Source: Phycicoccus sp. HDW14 | GTDB lineage: Bacteria; Actinomycetota; Actinomycetes; Actinomycetales; Dermatophilaceae | Direction: 5' to 3' | Assembly: GCF_011383005.1 (NCBI RefSeq) | Contig: NZ_CP049935.1 | Coordinates: forward strand, 620,001-684,000 | Length of the DNA: 64,000 nucleotides | Shown: piece by piece, positions 46,582 to 54,893 of the stretch | How the letters are laid out: every line of letters begins with the position of its first letter | How positions within the stretch are numbered: the stretch's first letter is position 1 | Translations under genes and position numbers: made by a program | Notes under the pieces: generated by a model | Told to the model about the DNA's origin: nothing | The model's input: the letters and a program-made list of their open reading frames with translations, nothing else | Database searches by the model: none

Positions 46582-47183
46582 TCAGGCGCGGTCGGCGCTC
46601 GCGGCCTCCTGGGCCACCCGCCGCAGGGCGAGCAGCACCGGGTCGACCATCACCGTGCCGACGACGACCGTGTGCATCGCCTCGGCGGGGTCGCGGGCCC
46701 CGAGCGCGAGGTCGACGTCGACCTCGGCGACCGCGCGCATCGCCTCGGCGTACCGCCGCAGGGCCTCGGGGGTCAGCGGGGCGCCGGCGGCGCGGGCGGC
46801 CTCGACCGCCCGGCTCAGCTCGGCGGCGAACGGGCCCGTCGGCCAGGTGCACCAGCCGAGCTCGGCGAGCAGGGCCAGGACCTCCGCGGACGCGCCGGCA
46901 CCGGCCTCCTCGCCGGCCAGCGTGGAGTGGGCCGTGCCGAGCACCTCGTGGGTCGAGGGGGAGGGGACTCGAGGACGCCGACGATGCGGCGCACCGCGGC
47001 GACCGCCACGCCACCGTGCTCGATGAGGGCCCGGACGAGCCGGACCCGCTCGACGTGCTCCTCGCCGTACTCGGCCGAGGTGCGGCTCGTCGCGCGACCC
47101 GGGGGCAGGACCCGTTCGCGCAGGTAGAACTTCAGGGTGTGCACGGGGACACCGGTCCGCTCCGCCAGCTGGGAGATCCGCAC
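46582..47183 (-). CDS. MerR-family regulator (frame broken at 46963-46966)
   Basis: About 200 residues after repair. The N-terminal MerR winged helix VRISQLAERTGVPVHTLKFYLRERVLPPGRATSRTSAEYGEEHVERVRLVRALIE is followed by a helical effector domain (EVLALLAELGWCTWPTGPFAAELSRAVEAARAAG). The frame breaks at a four-G (plus strand) run 46963-46966; one more base joins ESPSPSTHEVLG. GTG 47183 is preferred with AGGAG five bases upstream; GTG 47231 would lie inside the operator region. Divergent from the DUF4188 gene and probably regulating it through the long dyad between them. Confidence 0.8.
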
Positions 47184-47232
47184 CCTCGCTCCTGCCTGTC
47201 CGTCGACTCGGTGGGCCGGGGCCCTTGACACC

Positions 47233-47280
47233 GGATAGTGCCACTGTCCACCATGGTGCCACCAGACAGTTGCACTATCC
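47233..47280. promoter_or_regulatory. Long dyad operator between MerR and DUF4188 genes
   Basis: Arms of 16 bases, GGATAGTGCCACTGTC (47233-47248) and GACAGTTGCACTATCC (47265-47280), match in inverse at 15 of 16 positions; the centre contains CACCATGGTG, another palindrome. A -35-like TTGACA is at 47225-47230. Fits two MerR dimers or one dimer plus polymerase. Confidence 0.65.
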
Positions 47281-47294
47281 AGTCAGGAGCCACC

Positions 47295-47804
47295 ATGGAC
47301 CGGGTCACCCACGCGTACGACGGCCCCCTCACCGTCTTCCTCATCGGCCTGCGGGTCCACAAGCCGTGGAAGTGGCGGATCGTCCAGCAGGCCGGCGCGG
47401 CCATGCCGCGGATGATCACCGAGCTCGAGCGCAACAAGGCGGCGGCGGCCCGTGGCGAGGAGGAGTCGCTGGGCTACCTCGGCAGCCGCTCGACGGTGCA
47501 CCTCATGGCGACGACGATGATCCAGTACTGGAGCAGCACCGAGCAGCTCTACGCCTACGCCAACGCCGCCGACCACACGCACCGGCCGGCGTGGACGGAG
47601 TTCTACAAGGTCGCCAAGGACGACCCGTCGGCGGTCACCATCTGGCACGAGACCTACTCGCTCGCCGACCACGGCGCCGAGAGCATCTACTCGGGGCCCA
47701 AGCCGTTCGGGCTGGCCTCGGTCGCCGGTGTCATCCCGGTGCGGCGGCGCGGCGAGAGCGCACGCCAGCGGATGGGTGCGGCGCTACCGGCCGACGCCGA
47801 CTGA
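47295..47804 (+). CDS. DUF4188 domain protein
   Basis: 169 residues. VFLIGLRVHKPWKWRIVQQAGAAMPRMITELERNK near 12, GSRSTVHLMATTMIQYWSSTEQLYAYANAADHTHRPAWTEFYK near 65, and WHETYSLADHGAESIYSGP match DUF4188, a dimeric alpha/beta-barrel-like family related to small monooxygenases or aldoxime dehydratase-like proteins. ATG 47295 follows CAGGAGCC. Divergent from MerR with the dyad operator between, so probably induced by the MerR ligand. Confidence 0.75.
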   Translation: MDRVTHAYDGPLTVFLIGLRVHKPWKWRIVQQAGAAMPRMITELERNKAAAARGEEESLGYLGSRSTVHLMATTMIQYWSSTEQLYAYANAADHTHRPAWTEFYKVAKDDPSAVTIWHETYSLADHGAESIYSGPKPFGLASVAGVIPVRRRGESARQRMGAALPADAD

Positions 47805-47826
47805 CGCCGACCGGCGCGACCGCTCG

Positions 47827-48165
47827 TCAGGCCACCCGCGTGCGCGCGGTCGTCGCCAGGGCGCACACCCGGGCGTCGAGCCGGGCGTCGCCGGTGGCGG
47901 CGTGCACCAGCCAGGCCGAGCGCAGGTCGGCGACGGTGGGCCAGCGGTTCTCCCACGTGACCAGCCGCTCGGCGAGCAGGTCGAAGGCGTCGTCGCACAG
48001 GGCGGGCGCGAAGACGACGACGGGGGTGTGCGCCCGGGTGAGGGCCGCGGCCCGGCGCGCAGCCACCGGTCCGCCGCCGACGACGACGGCCGGCCGGTCG
48101 GGGCGCGGGAAGGCGAGCACGCGGGTGCGGTCGCGGGCGATGCGCTGCGCGGGCGTCGTGGTCAC
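47827..48165 (-). CDS. Stand-alone siroheme synthase N-domain-like (precorrin-2 dehydrogenase-like) protein
   Basis: 112 residues. RPAVVVGGGPVAARRAAALTRAHTPVVVFAP is the NAD-binding start of CysG-B/Met8 proteins, and SAWLVHAATGDARLDARV corresponds to the ATxDxxLN segment. Only the Rossmann part is present; the dimerisation domain and the SUMT half are missing. GTG 48165 follows GAGGAG. May be a degenerate or specialised remnant; activity cannot be assumed. Confidence 0.6.
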   Translation of the reverse strand: MTTTPAQRIARDRTRVLAFPRPDRPAVVVGGGPVAARRAAALTRAHTPVVVFAPALCDDAFDLLAERLVTWENRWPTVADLRSAWLVHAATGDARLDARVCALATTARTRVA

Positions 48166-48260
48166 GGCGGCTCCTCGGTCGGCGGGTGCCTCCGAGGCTG
48201 CCCCGCCGATGTTGCCGCTGCCGCCGCGGCGTGTTGCGATCGTGTTGCGCCGAGGGGGCG

Positions 48261-49004
48261 TCAGACGTTGTTCTGCGCGTCCTGCTGGGCCGCGTGCCGG
48301 GTGAGGACCTCGGTCAGCTTGTTGGCGCCGGCCATCACGGTGGCGGCGTGCAGGCGCCCCGGCTGGCGGGACAGCCGCTCGATGGGACCGGAGATCGACA
48401 CGGCGGCGATGACCCGGCCGGAGGGGGAGCGCACGGGCGCCGAGACCGAGGCGACGCCCGGCTCGCGCTCGCCGACGCTCTGGGCCCACCCGCGGCGACG
48501 GACGCCGGAGAGGGCGGTGGCGGTGAACGCCGCTCCCTGGAGGCCGCGGTGCAGCCGGTCGGGCTCCTCCCAGGCCAGGAGGATCTGCGCCGCCGACCCC
48601 GCGCGCATCGAGAGCGTCGCGCCGATCGGGATGGAGTCGCGCAGGCCGACCGGGCGCTCGGCGGCCGAGACGCAGACGCGGTACTCGCCCTGGCGGCGGA
48701 ACAGCTGGGCCGACTCGTTCGTGTGGTCGCGCAGGGCGCCGAGCACCGGGCCGGCGGCGGCGAGCAGGCGGTCCTCGCCCGCGGCGGCGGCGAGCTCGCC
48801 GAGGCGCGGGCCGAGCACGAACCGCCCCTGGAGGTCGCGCGTCACGAGCCGGTGGTGCTCGAGCGCGACCGCGAGTCGGTGGGCCGTCGGGCGGGCCAGG
48901 CCGGTGGCGGTGACGAGCTGGGCGAGCGTCGACGGGCCGGCCTCGAGGGCGGACAGGACGATGGCCGCCTTGTCGAGGACGCCGACCCCACTGCTGTTGT
49001 CCAT
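48261..49004 (-). CDS. ndgR: IclR-family regulator of leucine biosynthesis (NdgR/LtbR-like)
   Basis: 247 residues. The winged helix is VLDKAAIVLSALEAGPSTLAQLVTATGLARPTAHRLAVALEHHRLVTRDLQGRFVLGPRL, followed by the IclR effector domain (ESAQLFRRQGEYRVCVSAAERPVGLRDSIPIG, SAPVRSPSGRVIAAVSISGPIERL). Divergent from leuCD, the conserved position of NdgR (Streptomyces) and LtbR (Corynebacterium), which control leuCD and other amino-acid genes. ATG 49004 (MDNSSGVGVLDKAAIV) is preferred over 49025. The palindrome at 49019-49035 is its likely operator. Confidence 0.85.
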   Translation of the reverse strand: MDNSSGVGVLDKAAIVLSALEAGPSTLAQLVTATGLARPTAHRLAVALEHHRLVTRDLQGRFVLGPRLGELAAAAGEDRLLAAAGPVLGALRDHTNESAQLFRRQGEYRVCVSAAERPVGLRDSIPIGATLSMRAGSAAQILLAWEEPDRLHRGLQGAAFTATALSGVRRRGWAQSVGEREPGVASVSAPVRSPSGRVIAAVSISGPIERLSRQPGRLHAATVMAGANKLTEVLTRHAAQQDAQNNV

Positions 49005-49018
49005 GCATTGATATTGAC

Positions 49019-49035
49019 GTCTCATTGCCTGAGAC
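49019..49035. promoter_or_regulatory. GTCTCA-N5-TGAGAC operator between ndgR and leuC
   Basis: Perfect 6-5-6 inverted repeat, 14 bases upstream of the ndgR start and about 125 bases before leuC, next to a TTGACG -35-like hexamer at 49014-49019. Candidate binding site for the IclR regulator, acting on both divergent promoters. Confidence 0.6.
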
Positions 49036-49159
49036 GCAAGTCCATCGGGGGTGTGCCCGTGCGAATCTCGGGAGGACGGCGACGGCGCTCCGGCGCGGGT
49101 CGCCCGTGAAGCAGTCGTCCGGGCCGCCGTCTCGCGGCCCTCCTCGGAAGGTGTGAGAG

Positions 49160-50577
49160 ATGGCCGGAACGCTGGCCGAGAAGGTCTGGGAGCAGCACGT
49201 CGTCCGTCGCGGCGAGGGCGAGCCGGACCTGCTCTACATCGACCTCCACCTGCTCCACGAGGTGACCAGCCCGCAGGCCTTCGACGGGCTGCGCCTTGCC
49301 GGCCGCCCGGTGCGACGTCCCGACCTCACCCTCGCCACCGAGGACCACAACGTCCCGACGACACCGGGCCCCATCACCGACCCCGTGAGCCGCACCCAGG
49401 TCGAGACGCTGCGCCGGAACTGCGAGGAGTTCGGCGTCACGATCTACCCGATGGGCGACGCCGAGCAGGGCATCGTCCACGTCGTCGGCCCGCAGCTCGG
49501 GCTCACCCAGCCGGGCGCGACCATCGTCTGCGGCGACAGCCACACCTCCACCCACGGCGCCTTCGGCGCGCTGGCCTTCGGCATCGGCACCTCCGAGGTG
49601 GAGCACGTGCTCGCCACGCAGACCCTGCCGCTCAAGCCGTTCCGCACGATGGCCGTCACGGTCGAGGGTGAGCTGCAGCCCGGCGTCACGGCCAAGGACG
49701 TCGTCCTCGCGGTCATCGCCAAGATCGGCACCGGCGGCGGGCAGGGGTACGTCCTCGAGTACCGCGGCAGCGCCATCCGCGCCTTCTCGATGGAGGCGCG
49801 GATGACGGTGTGCAACATGTCGATCGAGGCCGGAGCCCGGGCCGGCATGATCGCCCCGACGAGACGACGTTCGAGTACCTGAAGGGCCGCGACCACGCGC
49901 CCACCGGCGCCGACTGGGACGCCGCCGTCGCCGCGTGGAGCGAGCTGCGCAGCGACGACGACGCCGAGTTCGACGCCGAGGTCGTCCTCGACGCCGCGAC
50001 CCTCACCCCCTTCGTCACCTGGGGCACCAACCCCGGCCAGGGCAGCCCGCTCGGCGAGGCCGTGCCCGACCCCGAGACGCTGGGCGACGACAACGACAAG
50101 GTCGCGGCCCAGCGCGCCCTCGAGTACATGGGCCTGACGGCCGGGACCCCGTTGCGCGAGGTCCAAGTCGACACCGTGTTCGTCGGCTCGTGCACCAACG
50201 GGCGCATCGAGGACCTGCGCGCCGCCGCCGAGGTCATCAAGGGCCGCCGGGTCGCCGACGGCGTCCGGATGCTCGTCGTCCCCGGCTCGGCGCGGGTGCG
50301 CCTCCAGGCCGAGGGCGAGGGCCTCGACCGCGTCTTCACCGAGGCCGGGGCCGAGTGGCGCCTGCCAGGCTGCTCGATGTGCCTCGGGATGAACCCCGAC
50401 CAGCTCGCGCCGGGGGAGCGCAGCGCGTCGACCTCGAACCGCAACTTCGAGGGACGGCAGGGCAAGGGCGGTCGCACGCACCTCGTCAGCCCCCTCGTCG
50501 CCGCGGCCACGGCGGTGCGCGGCACCCTGTCGAGCCCGGCCGACCTCGAGCCCGCCCGCGTGGAGGAGACCGTCTGA
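49160..50577 (+). CDS. leuC: 3-isopropylmalate dehydratase large subunit (frame broken at 49854-49857)
   Basis: Aconitase-type 4Fe-4S isomerase of leucine synthesis, also serving citramalate from CimA. The Fe-S cysteines are in [19 protein letters not shown] and [16 protein letters not shown]; other motifs are [41 protein letters not shown] and [12 protein letters not shown]. About 472 residues after repair. The frame changes at the four-C run 49854-49857 in [17 protein letters not shown]; one more C restores it. ATG 49160; overlaps leuD by three bases. Confidence 0.94.
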
Positions 50578-51167
50578 TGGAGAAGTTCACGACGCACACC
50601 GGCATCGGGGTCCCGCTGCGGCGCAGCAACGTCGACACCGACCAGATCATCCCGGCGGTCTACCTCAAGCGGGTCACGCGCACCGGCTTCGAGGACGGGC
50701 TGTTCGCCGCCTGGCGGGGCGACGAGACCTTCGTCCTCAACGACCCGACCTTCGCCGCGGGGTCGGTCCTCGTCGCCGGACCCGACTTCGGCACCGGCTC
50801 CTCGCGCGAGCACGCGGTGTGGGCCCTGATGAACTACGGCTTCCGCGTGGTGATCTCGTCGCGCTTCGCCGACATCTTCCGCGGCAACAGCGGCAAGCAG
50901 GGGCTGCTCACCGCGCAGTGCACCCAGGACGACGTCGAGCTGCTCTGGAAGCTGCTCGAGAACGAGCCGGGGACGTCGGTGACCGTCGACCTCGAGTCGC
51001 GCACCGTCACCGCCGGCGACCTCACGGCGAGCTTCGAGGTCGACGACTACACGCGCTGGCGCCTGCTCGAGGGCCACGACGACATCAGCCTCTCGCTGCG
51101 GCACGAGCCGGACATCACGGCCTACGAGGCGTCGCGCCCCTCGTGGAAGCCGGCCGTCACCTCCTGA
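50577..51167 (+). CDS. leuD: 3-isopropylmalate dehydratase small subunit
   Basis: 196-residue swivelling domain partner of LeuC. Motifs: [16 protein letters not shown] near 18, [34 protein letters not shown] near 68 and GNSGKQGLL. The start ATG 50577 overlaps the leuC stop (TGATG), the usual translational coupling. Confidence 0.96.
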   Translation: MEKFTTHTGIGVPLRRSNVDTDQIIPAVYLKRVTRTGFEDGLFAAWRGDETFVLNDPTFAAGSVLVAGPDFGTGSSREHAVWALMNYGFRVVISSRFADIFRGNSGKQGLLTAQCTQDDVELLWKLLENEPGTSVTVDLESRTVTAGDLTASFEVDDYTRWRLLEGHDDISLSLRHEPDITAYEASRPSWKPAVTS

Positions 51168-51439
51168 CGGAGAACTGGTGCGGGAGAGCGCTTCCCGCGG
51201 ACCGGATGGTGTCTCGTGGCGGCCTCCGGGGGTTCGCCGACCGCCCCGACCTGTGGTGCTGATGGGACGGATGTGACGAGCGGCTCGGCCAAACCGTCTC
51301 TCGCGCAACCGGAACACGCCGAGAGAGTTGTGGACGTCCCTGTCACGCAGGCATACCGTCAGTTCCAAGGTCGGTGCTTCCGGCCGTCACGTCACCACCG
51401 CCGGGCGTCAGGCCGGCGCCCCATCGATGGAGGAACCAC
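51168..51439. promoter_or_regulatory. HU upstream region
   Basis: About 270 bases between leuD and the HU gene. A plausible promoter is TTGTGG at 51328 with TACCGT about 20 bases on. A ribosome site GGAGGAACC lies at 51429-51437. No gene seen. Confidence 0.35.
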
Positions 51440-52144
51440 GTGAACAAGGCAGACCTCATCAAGGAGCTCGAGAAGACCCTCGGGAACCGCAAGGCCGCGA
51501 ACGACGCCCTCGAGACGGTCCTCGACACGATCGTCCGCGAGGTAGTCCGCGGCGGGAAGGTGGCCATCACCGGCTTCGGCACCTTCGACCGCGCCGAGCG
51601 CGCCGCCCGCACGGGCCGCAACCCGCACACCGGCACCTCGGTGCGCATCCCCAAGAGCAAGTCCCCGCGCTTCCGCCCCGGCACGGCGTTCAAGGCCTTC
51701 ACGAAGAAGCCGAGCAGCCTCCCCAAGGCCGCCCCGGCCACGGGTCGGGCCAGCGCCGGCTCGGCCGCCCCCGCCGCGCCGGCCGCGAAGACCGCGGCGA
51801 AGAAGACGGCCACCAAGGCGGCGCCGGCCAAGAAGGCCGCCGCCAAGAAGGCCACGACGGCGAAGACGGCCGCGAAGAAGACGGCCACCAAGGCCGCGGC
51901 GCCGGCGAAGACCGCCGCCAAGAAGGTGGCCACGAAGGCCGCCCCCGCGAAGACGGCCGCCAAGAAGGTCGCCACGAAGGCGGCACCGGCGAAGAAGGCG
52001 CCCGCCAAGAAGGTCGCGACCAAGGCGGCACCGGCGAAGAAGGCCCCCGCCAAGAAGGCGCCGGCGAAGACCGCGGCGAAGAAGGCCCCGGCCAAGAAGG
52101 CTCCCGCCAAGAAGGCGCCGGCCAAGAAGGCCGCGAAGCGCTGA
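51440..52144 (+). CDS. hupB: DNA-binding protein HU with lysine-rich tail
   Basis: 234 residues. The HU fold occupies 1-95 (MNKADLIKELEKTLGNRKAANDALETVLDTI, GGKVAITGFGTFDRAERAARTGRNPHTG, PRFRPGTAFKAF). The remaining 140 residues are low-complexity Ala/Lys/Pro repeats of PAKKA, TAAKKVATKAA type, like the histone-H1-like tail of mycobacterial HupB and Streptomyces HupS. Nucleoid-associated; bends and compacts DNA. GTG 51440 follows GGAGGAACCAC. Confidence 0.93.
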   Translation: MNKADLIKELEKTLGNRKAANDALETVLDTIVREVVRGGKVAITGFGTFDRAERAARTGRNPHTGTSVRIPKSKSPRFRPGTAFKAFTKKPSSLPKAAPATGRASAGSAAPAAPAAKTAAKKTATKAAPAKKAAAKKATTAKTAAKKTATKAAAPAKTAAKKVATKAAPAKTAAKKVATKAAPAKKAPAKKVATKAAPAKKAPAKKAPAKTAAKKAPAKKAPAKKAPAKKAAKR

Positions 52145-52150
52145 CCCGGA

Positions 52151-52195
52151 CGGGCCGGGCGGGGCCTCCCTCAGCGGATGGTCTCGCCCGGCCCG
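52151..52195. terminator. Bidirectional hairpin terminator between hupB and cofC
   Basis: Perfect 11-bp GC arms (52151-52161 with 52185-52195). The right arm is inside the last codons of the convergent cofC gene. Probably stops both transcripts. Confidence 0.5.
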
Positions 52196-53037
52196 ATCCC
52201 GACGATCCACACCCGGGTCGCCGCGGTGCCCGCGTCGTCGAGCTCGAGGCTCACGCGCTGGCCGACCCGCAGGTGCAGCAGGCCGCTGTCGACCAGCGCC
52301 GCCACCGGCACCGCGACCACGCGCCCGTCGTCGAGCAGGGCGCTGCCGCCCTCGTCGCCGGGTACCCGGTGGATCGTCGCCTGCACGCCCGGCAGGGTAG
52401 CGCGGGCCAGGGCGCGGCGGGTGTGGGAGCCGACCCCCAACCCGATGGCGTCCGCGAACGAGGCCGGGTCGTCGACGTCGGCGCGCAGCCCCGGGGCGTG
52501 CACCTCGAGCCGCTCCCAGCCCAGCGCCTCGTGCGCAGCGGCACTGCCCGGCCCGAACCGGGTGCGCGGGACGGCGACCGGCTGGCCGGTGTCGTCGACG
52601 AGCGGCAGGTGCAGCAGGGCCGTCCCGGTGCCCTCGGCGTCCGGGACGAGCACCGGCCCCCGGCCCCGCGCGGCGGTGAGCGCCGCGAGCAGCTCCTCGG
52701 GACGCAGGGCGGGGTGGTCGGCGAGCAGGACGCTGGCGCTCTCGGCGCCGAGCGCCGTGGCGGCCGCGAACCCGGCGGCGACGGCGGCGTCGAGCCCCCC
52801 GCCCGGGTCGGCGACCACCCGGAACCCGTCGGTCGTGACCCCGAGGCGCACCCCGGGGTCCGAGGTCACGACGAGCACGAGCGCCTCGGGCAGTGCGCTG
52901 CTCGCGGCGGCGAGGGTGTCGCGGGCGAAGGCCTCGGCGAGCGTGCGACGCGCCCCGTCGGGCAGGTCGAGGCGCGACTTGGCGAGCGGGCCACCCTTGA
53001 CGGGGACGACGATCGCGTGGTCCGGGAGTGTGCCCAT
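52171..53037 (-). CDS. cofC: 2-phospho-L-lactate/phosphoenolpyruvate guanylyltransferase with C-terminal extension
   Basis: 288 residues. Residues 1-205 are the CofC/FbiD nucleotidyltransferase that activates phospholactate or phosphoenolpyruvate with GTP in coenzyme F420 synthesis: AIVVPVKGGPLAKSRL near 9, VTSDPGV, DPGGGLDAAV and LLADHPALRPEEL with metal Asp, LVPDAEGTGTALL and FGPGSAAAH. The last 80 residues (TIHRVPGDEGGSALLDDGRVVAVP...LRVGQRVSLELD) form an added small beta domain resembling a cold-shock-type barrel. ATG 53037 chosen. Other F420 genes are not in this window. Confidence 0.82.
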   Translation of the reverse strand: MGTLPDHAIVVPVKGGPLAKSRLDLPDGARRTLAEAFARDTLAAASSALPEALVLVVTSDPGVRLGVTTDGFRVVADPGGGLDAAVAAGFAAATALGAESASVLLADHPALRPEELLAALTAARGRGPVLVPDAEGTGTALLHLPLVDDTGQPVAVPRTRFGPGSAAAHEALGWERLEVHAPGLRADVDDPASFADAIGLGVGSHTRRALARATLPGVQATIHRVPGDEGGSALLDDGRVVAVPVAALVDSGLLHLRVGQRVSLELDDAGTAATRVWIVGIGPGETIR

Positions 53038-53126
53038 CCCACGATCCTGACAGGCCGACGTGGCACGCTCGACATCACCCCGGCCGCGGACCACAATGCG
53101 GTGACCCCCCGCACGGAAGGCCCCAG

Positions 53127-53885
53127 GTGAGCACCCCCACGGACAACAGCCGTCCCGTCGGCTACCGGTTCGCCATCGCGGTCCTCCGCCCGCTCTTCCG
53201 GGCCCTGACCCGGCGCGACTGGTCGGGTGTCGAGCACCTGCCCACCGAGGGCGGCTGGGTGGTCTGCCCCAACCACGTCTCGCACGTCGACCCGCTCGCC
53301 TTCGCGCACTTCCTCGTCGACCAGGGTCTCTCGCCGCGCTTCCTCGGCAAGAACGAGGTCTTCCGGGTGCCGTTCGTGGGCTGGGTGCTGCGCTCCGCCG
53401 ACCAGATCCCCGTGTACCGCGAGTCGGGGCGCGCGGCCGACGCCTACCGAGCCGCCGTCGCCGCCGTGCGGGCCGACAAGTGCGTCGCGATCTACCCCGA
53501 GGGCACCCTGACCCGCGACCCCGACCTCTGGCCGATGCGCGGCAAGACCGGTGCCGCTCGGGTCGCCCTCGAGACGCGCTGCCCGGTGGTCCCCGTCGCG
53601 GTGTGGGGTCCGGAGCAGATGCTGCCGCCGTACGCGAGGCGTCCGCGCCTCTTCCCGCGGAAGGTGATGCACGTGCGCGCCGGCGCCCCGGTGCCCCTCG
53701 ACGACCTCTACGGCCGCCCCGTCTCCGCCGAGGTCCTCGCCGAGGCCACGGCGCGGATCATGGCCGGCATCACCGCCGAGCTCGAGGTGCTGCGGGGCGA
53801 GCGCGCCCCGAGCACCCGCTTCGACCCGCGCCGGGCGGGCATCACGCCCACCGGTCGACCCCGACCCCTCGAGGAGGCCTCGTGA
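53127..53885 (+). CDS. plsC: 1-acyl-sn-glycerol-3-phosphate acyltransferase
   Basis: 252 residues. Acyltransferase motifs: VVCPNHVSHVDPLAFA (NHxxxxD) near 46, KNEVFRVPFVGWVLRSADQIPVYR near 80, IYPEGTLTRDPDLWPMRGKTG near 124 and PVVPVAVWGPE near 155. Makes phosphatidic acid at the inner membrane. GTG 53127 has AAGGCCCC upstream (weak). Stop overlaps gpsA start as GTGA; together they supply phospholipid precursors. Confidence 0.9.
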   Translation: MSTPTDNSRPVGYRFAIAVLRPLFRALTRRDWSGVEHLPTEGGWVVCPNHVSHVDPLAFAHFLVDQGLSPRFLGKNEVFRVPFVGWVLRSADQIPVYRESGRAADAYRAAVAAVRADKCVAIYPEGTLTRDPDLWPMRGKTGAARVALETRCPVVPVAVWGPEQMLPPYARRPRLFPRKVMHVRAGAPVPLDDLYGRPVSAEVLAEATARIMAGITAELEVLRGERAPSTRFDPRRAGITPTGRPRPLEEAS

Positions 53886-54880
53886 GCCGCGCCGCCGTCT
53901 ACGGGACCGGCAGCTGGGGCACCGCGTTCGCGGCCGTCCTCGCCGACGCCGGCACCCCCGTCACCATGTGGGGCCGCCGTGAGGAGGTGGTCGCCCAGGT
54001 CAACGCCGGGGTCAACGAGGACTACCTCCCCGAGCTGCGGCTGCCCTCCACCGTGCGGGCCACCACCGACCCCGCCGAGGCGGCCGAGGGGGCCGACGTC
54101 GTCGTCCTCGCCGTCCCCTCGCAGACGTTGCGGGACAACCTCGGCGCGTGGGGGTCGGTGCTGCCGCACGACGCCGCCGTCGTCTCGCTCATGAAGGGTG
54201 TCGAGCTCGGCACGACGAAGCGGATGTCGGAGGTCATCGCCGAGGTCGGCGGCGTCGAGGACGAGCGCGTCGTCGTCGTGTCCGGGCCGAACCTCGCGCG
54301 CGAGATCGCCGCCAAGCAGCCCGCGGCGTCGGTCGTCGCGTCGCGCAGCGAGCACATGGCCGAGCGGGTCGCCGCAGCCTGTGCCGCACCGTACTTCCGC
54401 CCGTACACCGGCACCGATGTCGTCGGCACCGAGATCGCCGGCGCGGTGAAGAACGTCATCGCGCTGGCCGTCGGCATGGCCGAGGGGCTCGGGATGGGCG
54501 ACAACTCCAAGGCCTCGATCATCACCCGCGGCCTCGCCGAGACGATGCGCCTCGGCACCGCGGTCGGGGGCGACGCCGTGACCTTCGCGGGGCTCGCGGG
54601 GGTCGGCGACCTCATCGCCACGTGCATGTCCCCGTTGTCGCGCAACCACTCCTTCGGGGTGCGGCTGGGCCAGGGGATGGCCGTCGACGAGGTCGTCGCG
54701 GTGACCCGGCAGACCGCCGAGGGCGTCAAGTCGTGCACCTCCATCCTCGACCTCGCGAGCGCGCACGGGGTCGACGTGCCGATCATCGAGCAGGTCGACG
54801 CGATGATCCGGCACGGCCGGACGGCCCAGGAGGTCGTCGCGGCGCTGCTCAGCCGTCCGCGGAAGGCCGAGACCGACTGA
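53882..54880 (+). CDS. gpsA: Glycerol-3-phosphate dehydrogenase [NAD(P)+]
   Basis: 332 residues. NAD-binding VYGTGSWGTAFAAVLADAG at 6-24, PSQTLRDNL, MKGVELGTTKRMSEV, VVSGPNLAREIA, the catalytic Lys region GTEIAGAVKNVIALAVGMAEG near 178-196 and LAGVGDLIATCMSPLSRNHSFG near 230. Reduces dihydroxyacetone phosphate to glycerol-3-phosphate for lipids. GTG 53882, coupled to plsC. Confidence 0.95.
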   Translation: MSRAAVYGTGSWGTAFAAVLADAGTPVTMWGRREEVVAQVNAGVNEDYLPELRLPSTVRATTDPAEAAEGADVVVLAVPSQTLRDNLGAWGSVLPHDAAVVSLMKGVELGTTKRMSEVIAEVGGVEDERVVVVSGPNLAREIAAKQPAASVVASRSEHMAERVAAACAAPYFRPYTGTDVVGTEIAGAVKNVIALAVGMAEGLGMGDNSKASIITRGLAETMRLGTAVGGDAVTFAGLAGVGDLIATCMSPLSRNHSFGVRLGQGMAVDEVVAVTRQTAEGVKSCTSILDLASAHGVDVPIIEQVDAMIRHGRTAQEVVAALLSRPRKAETD

Positions 54881-54893
54881 GACCCTGCCGGGC

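Noticed and set aside
49036-49159. T-box or leader peptide in front of leuC
   Set aside because: The 5' region contains no T-box consensus and no short ORF with clustered leucine codons; the only short ORF encodes an Arg/Gly-rich peptide.
51700-52140. Tandem repeat or inserted element at the end of hupB
   Set aside because: The Lys/Ala/Pro repeats are in frame and match the known lysine-rich tail of actinobacterial HU proteins.
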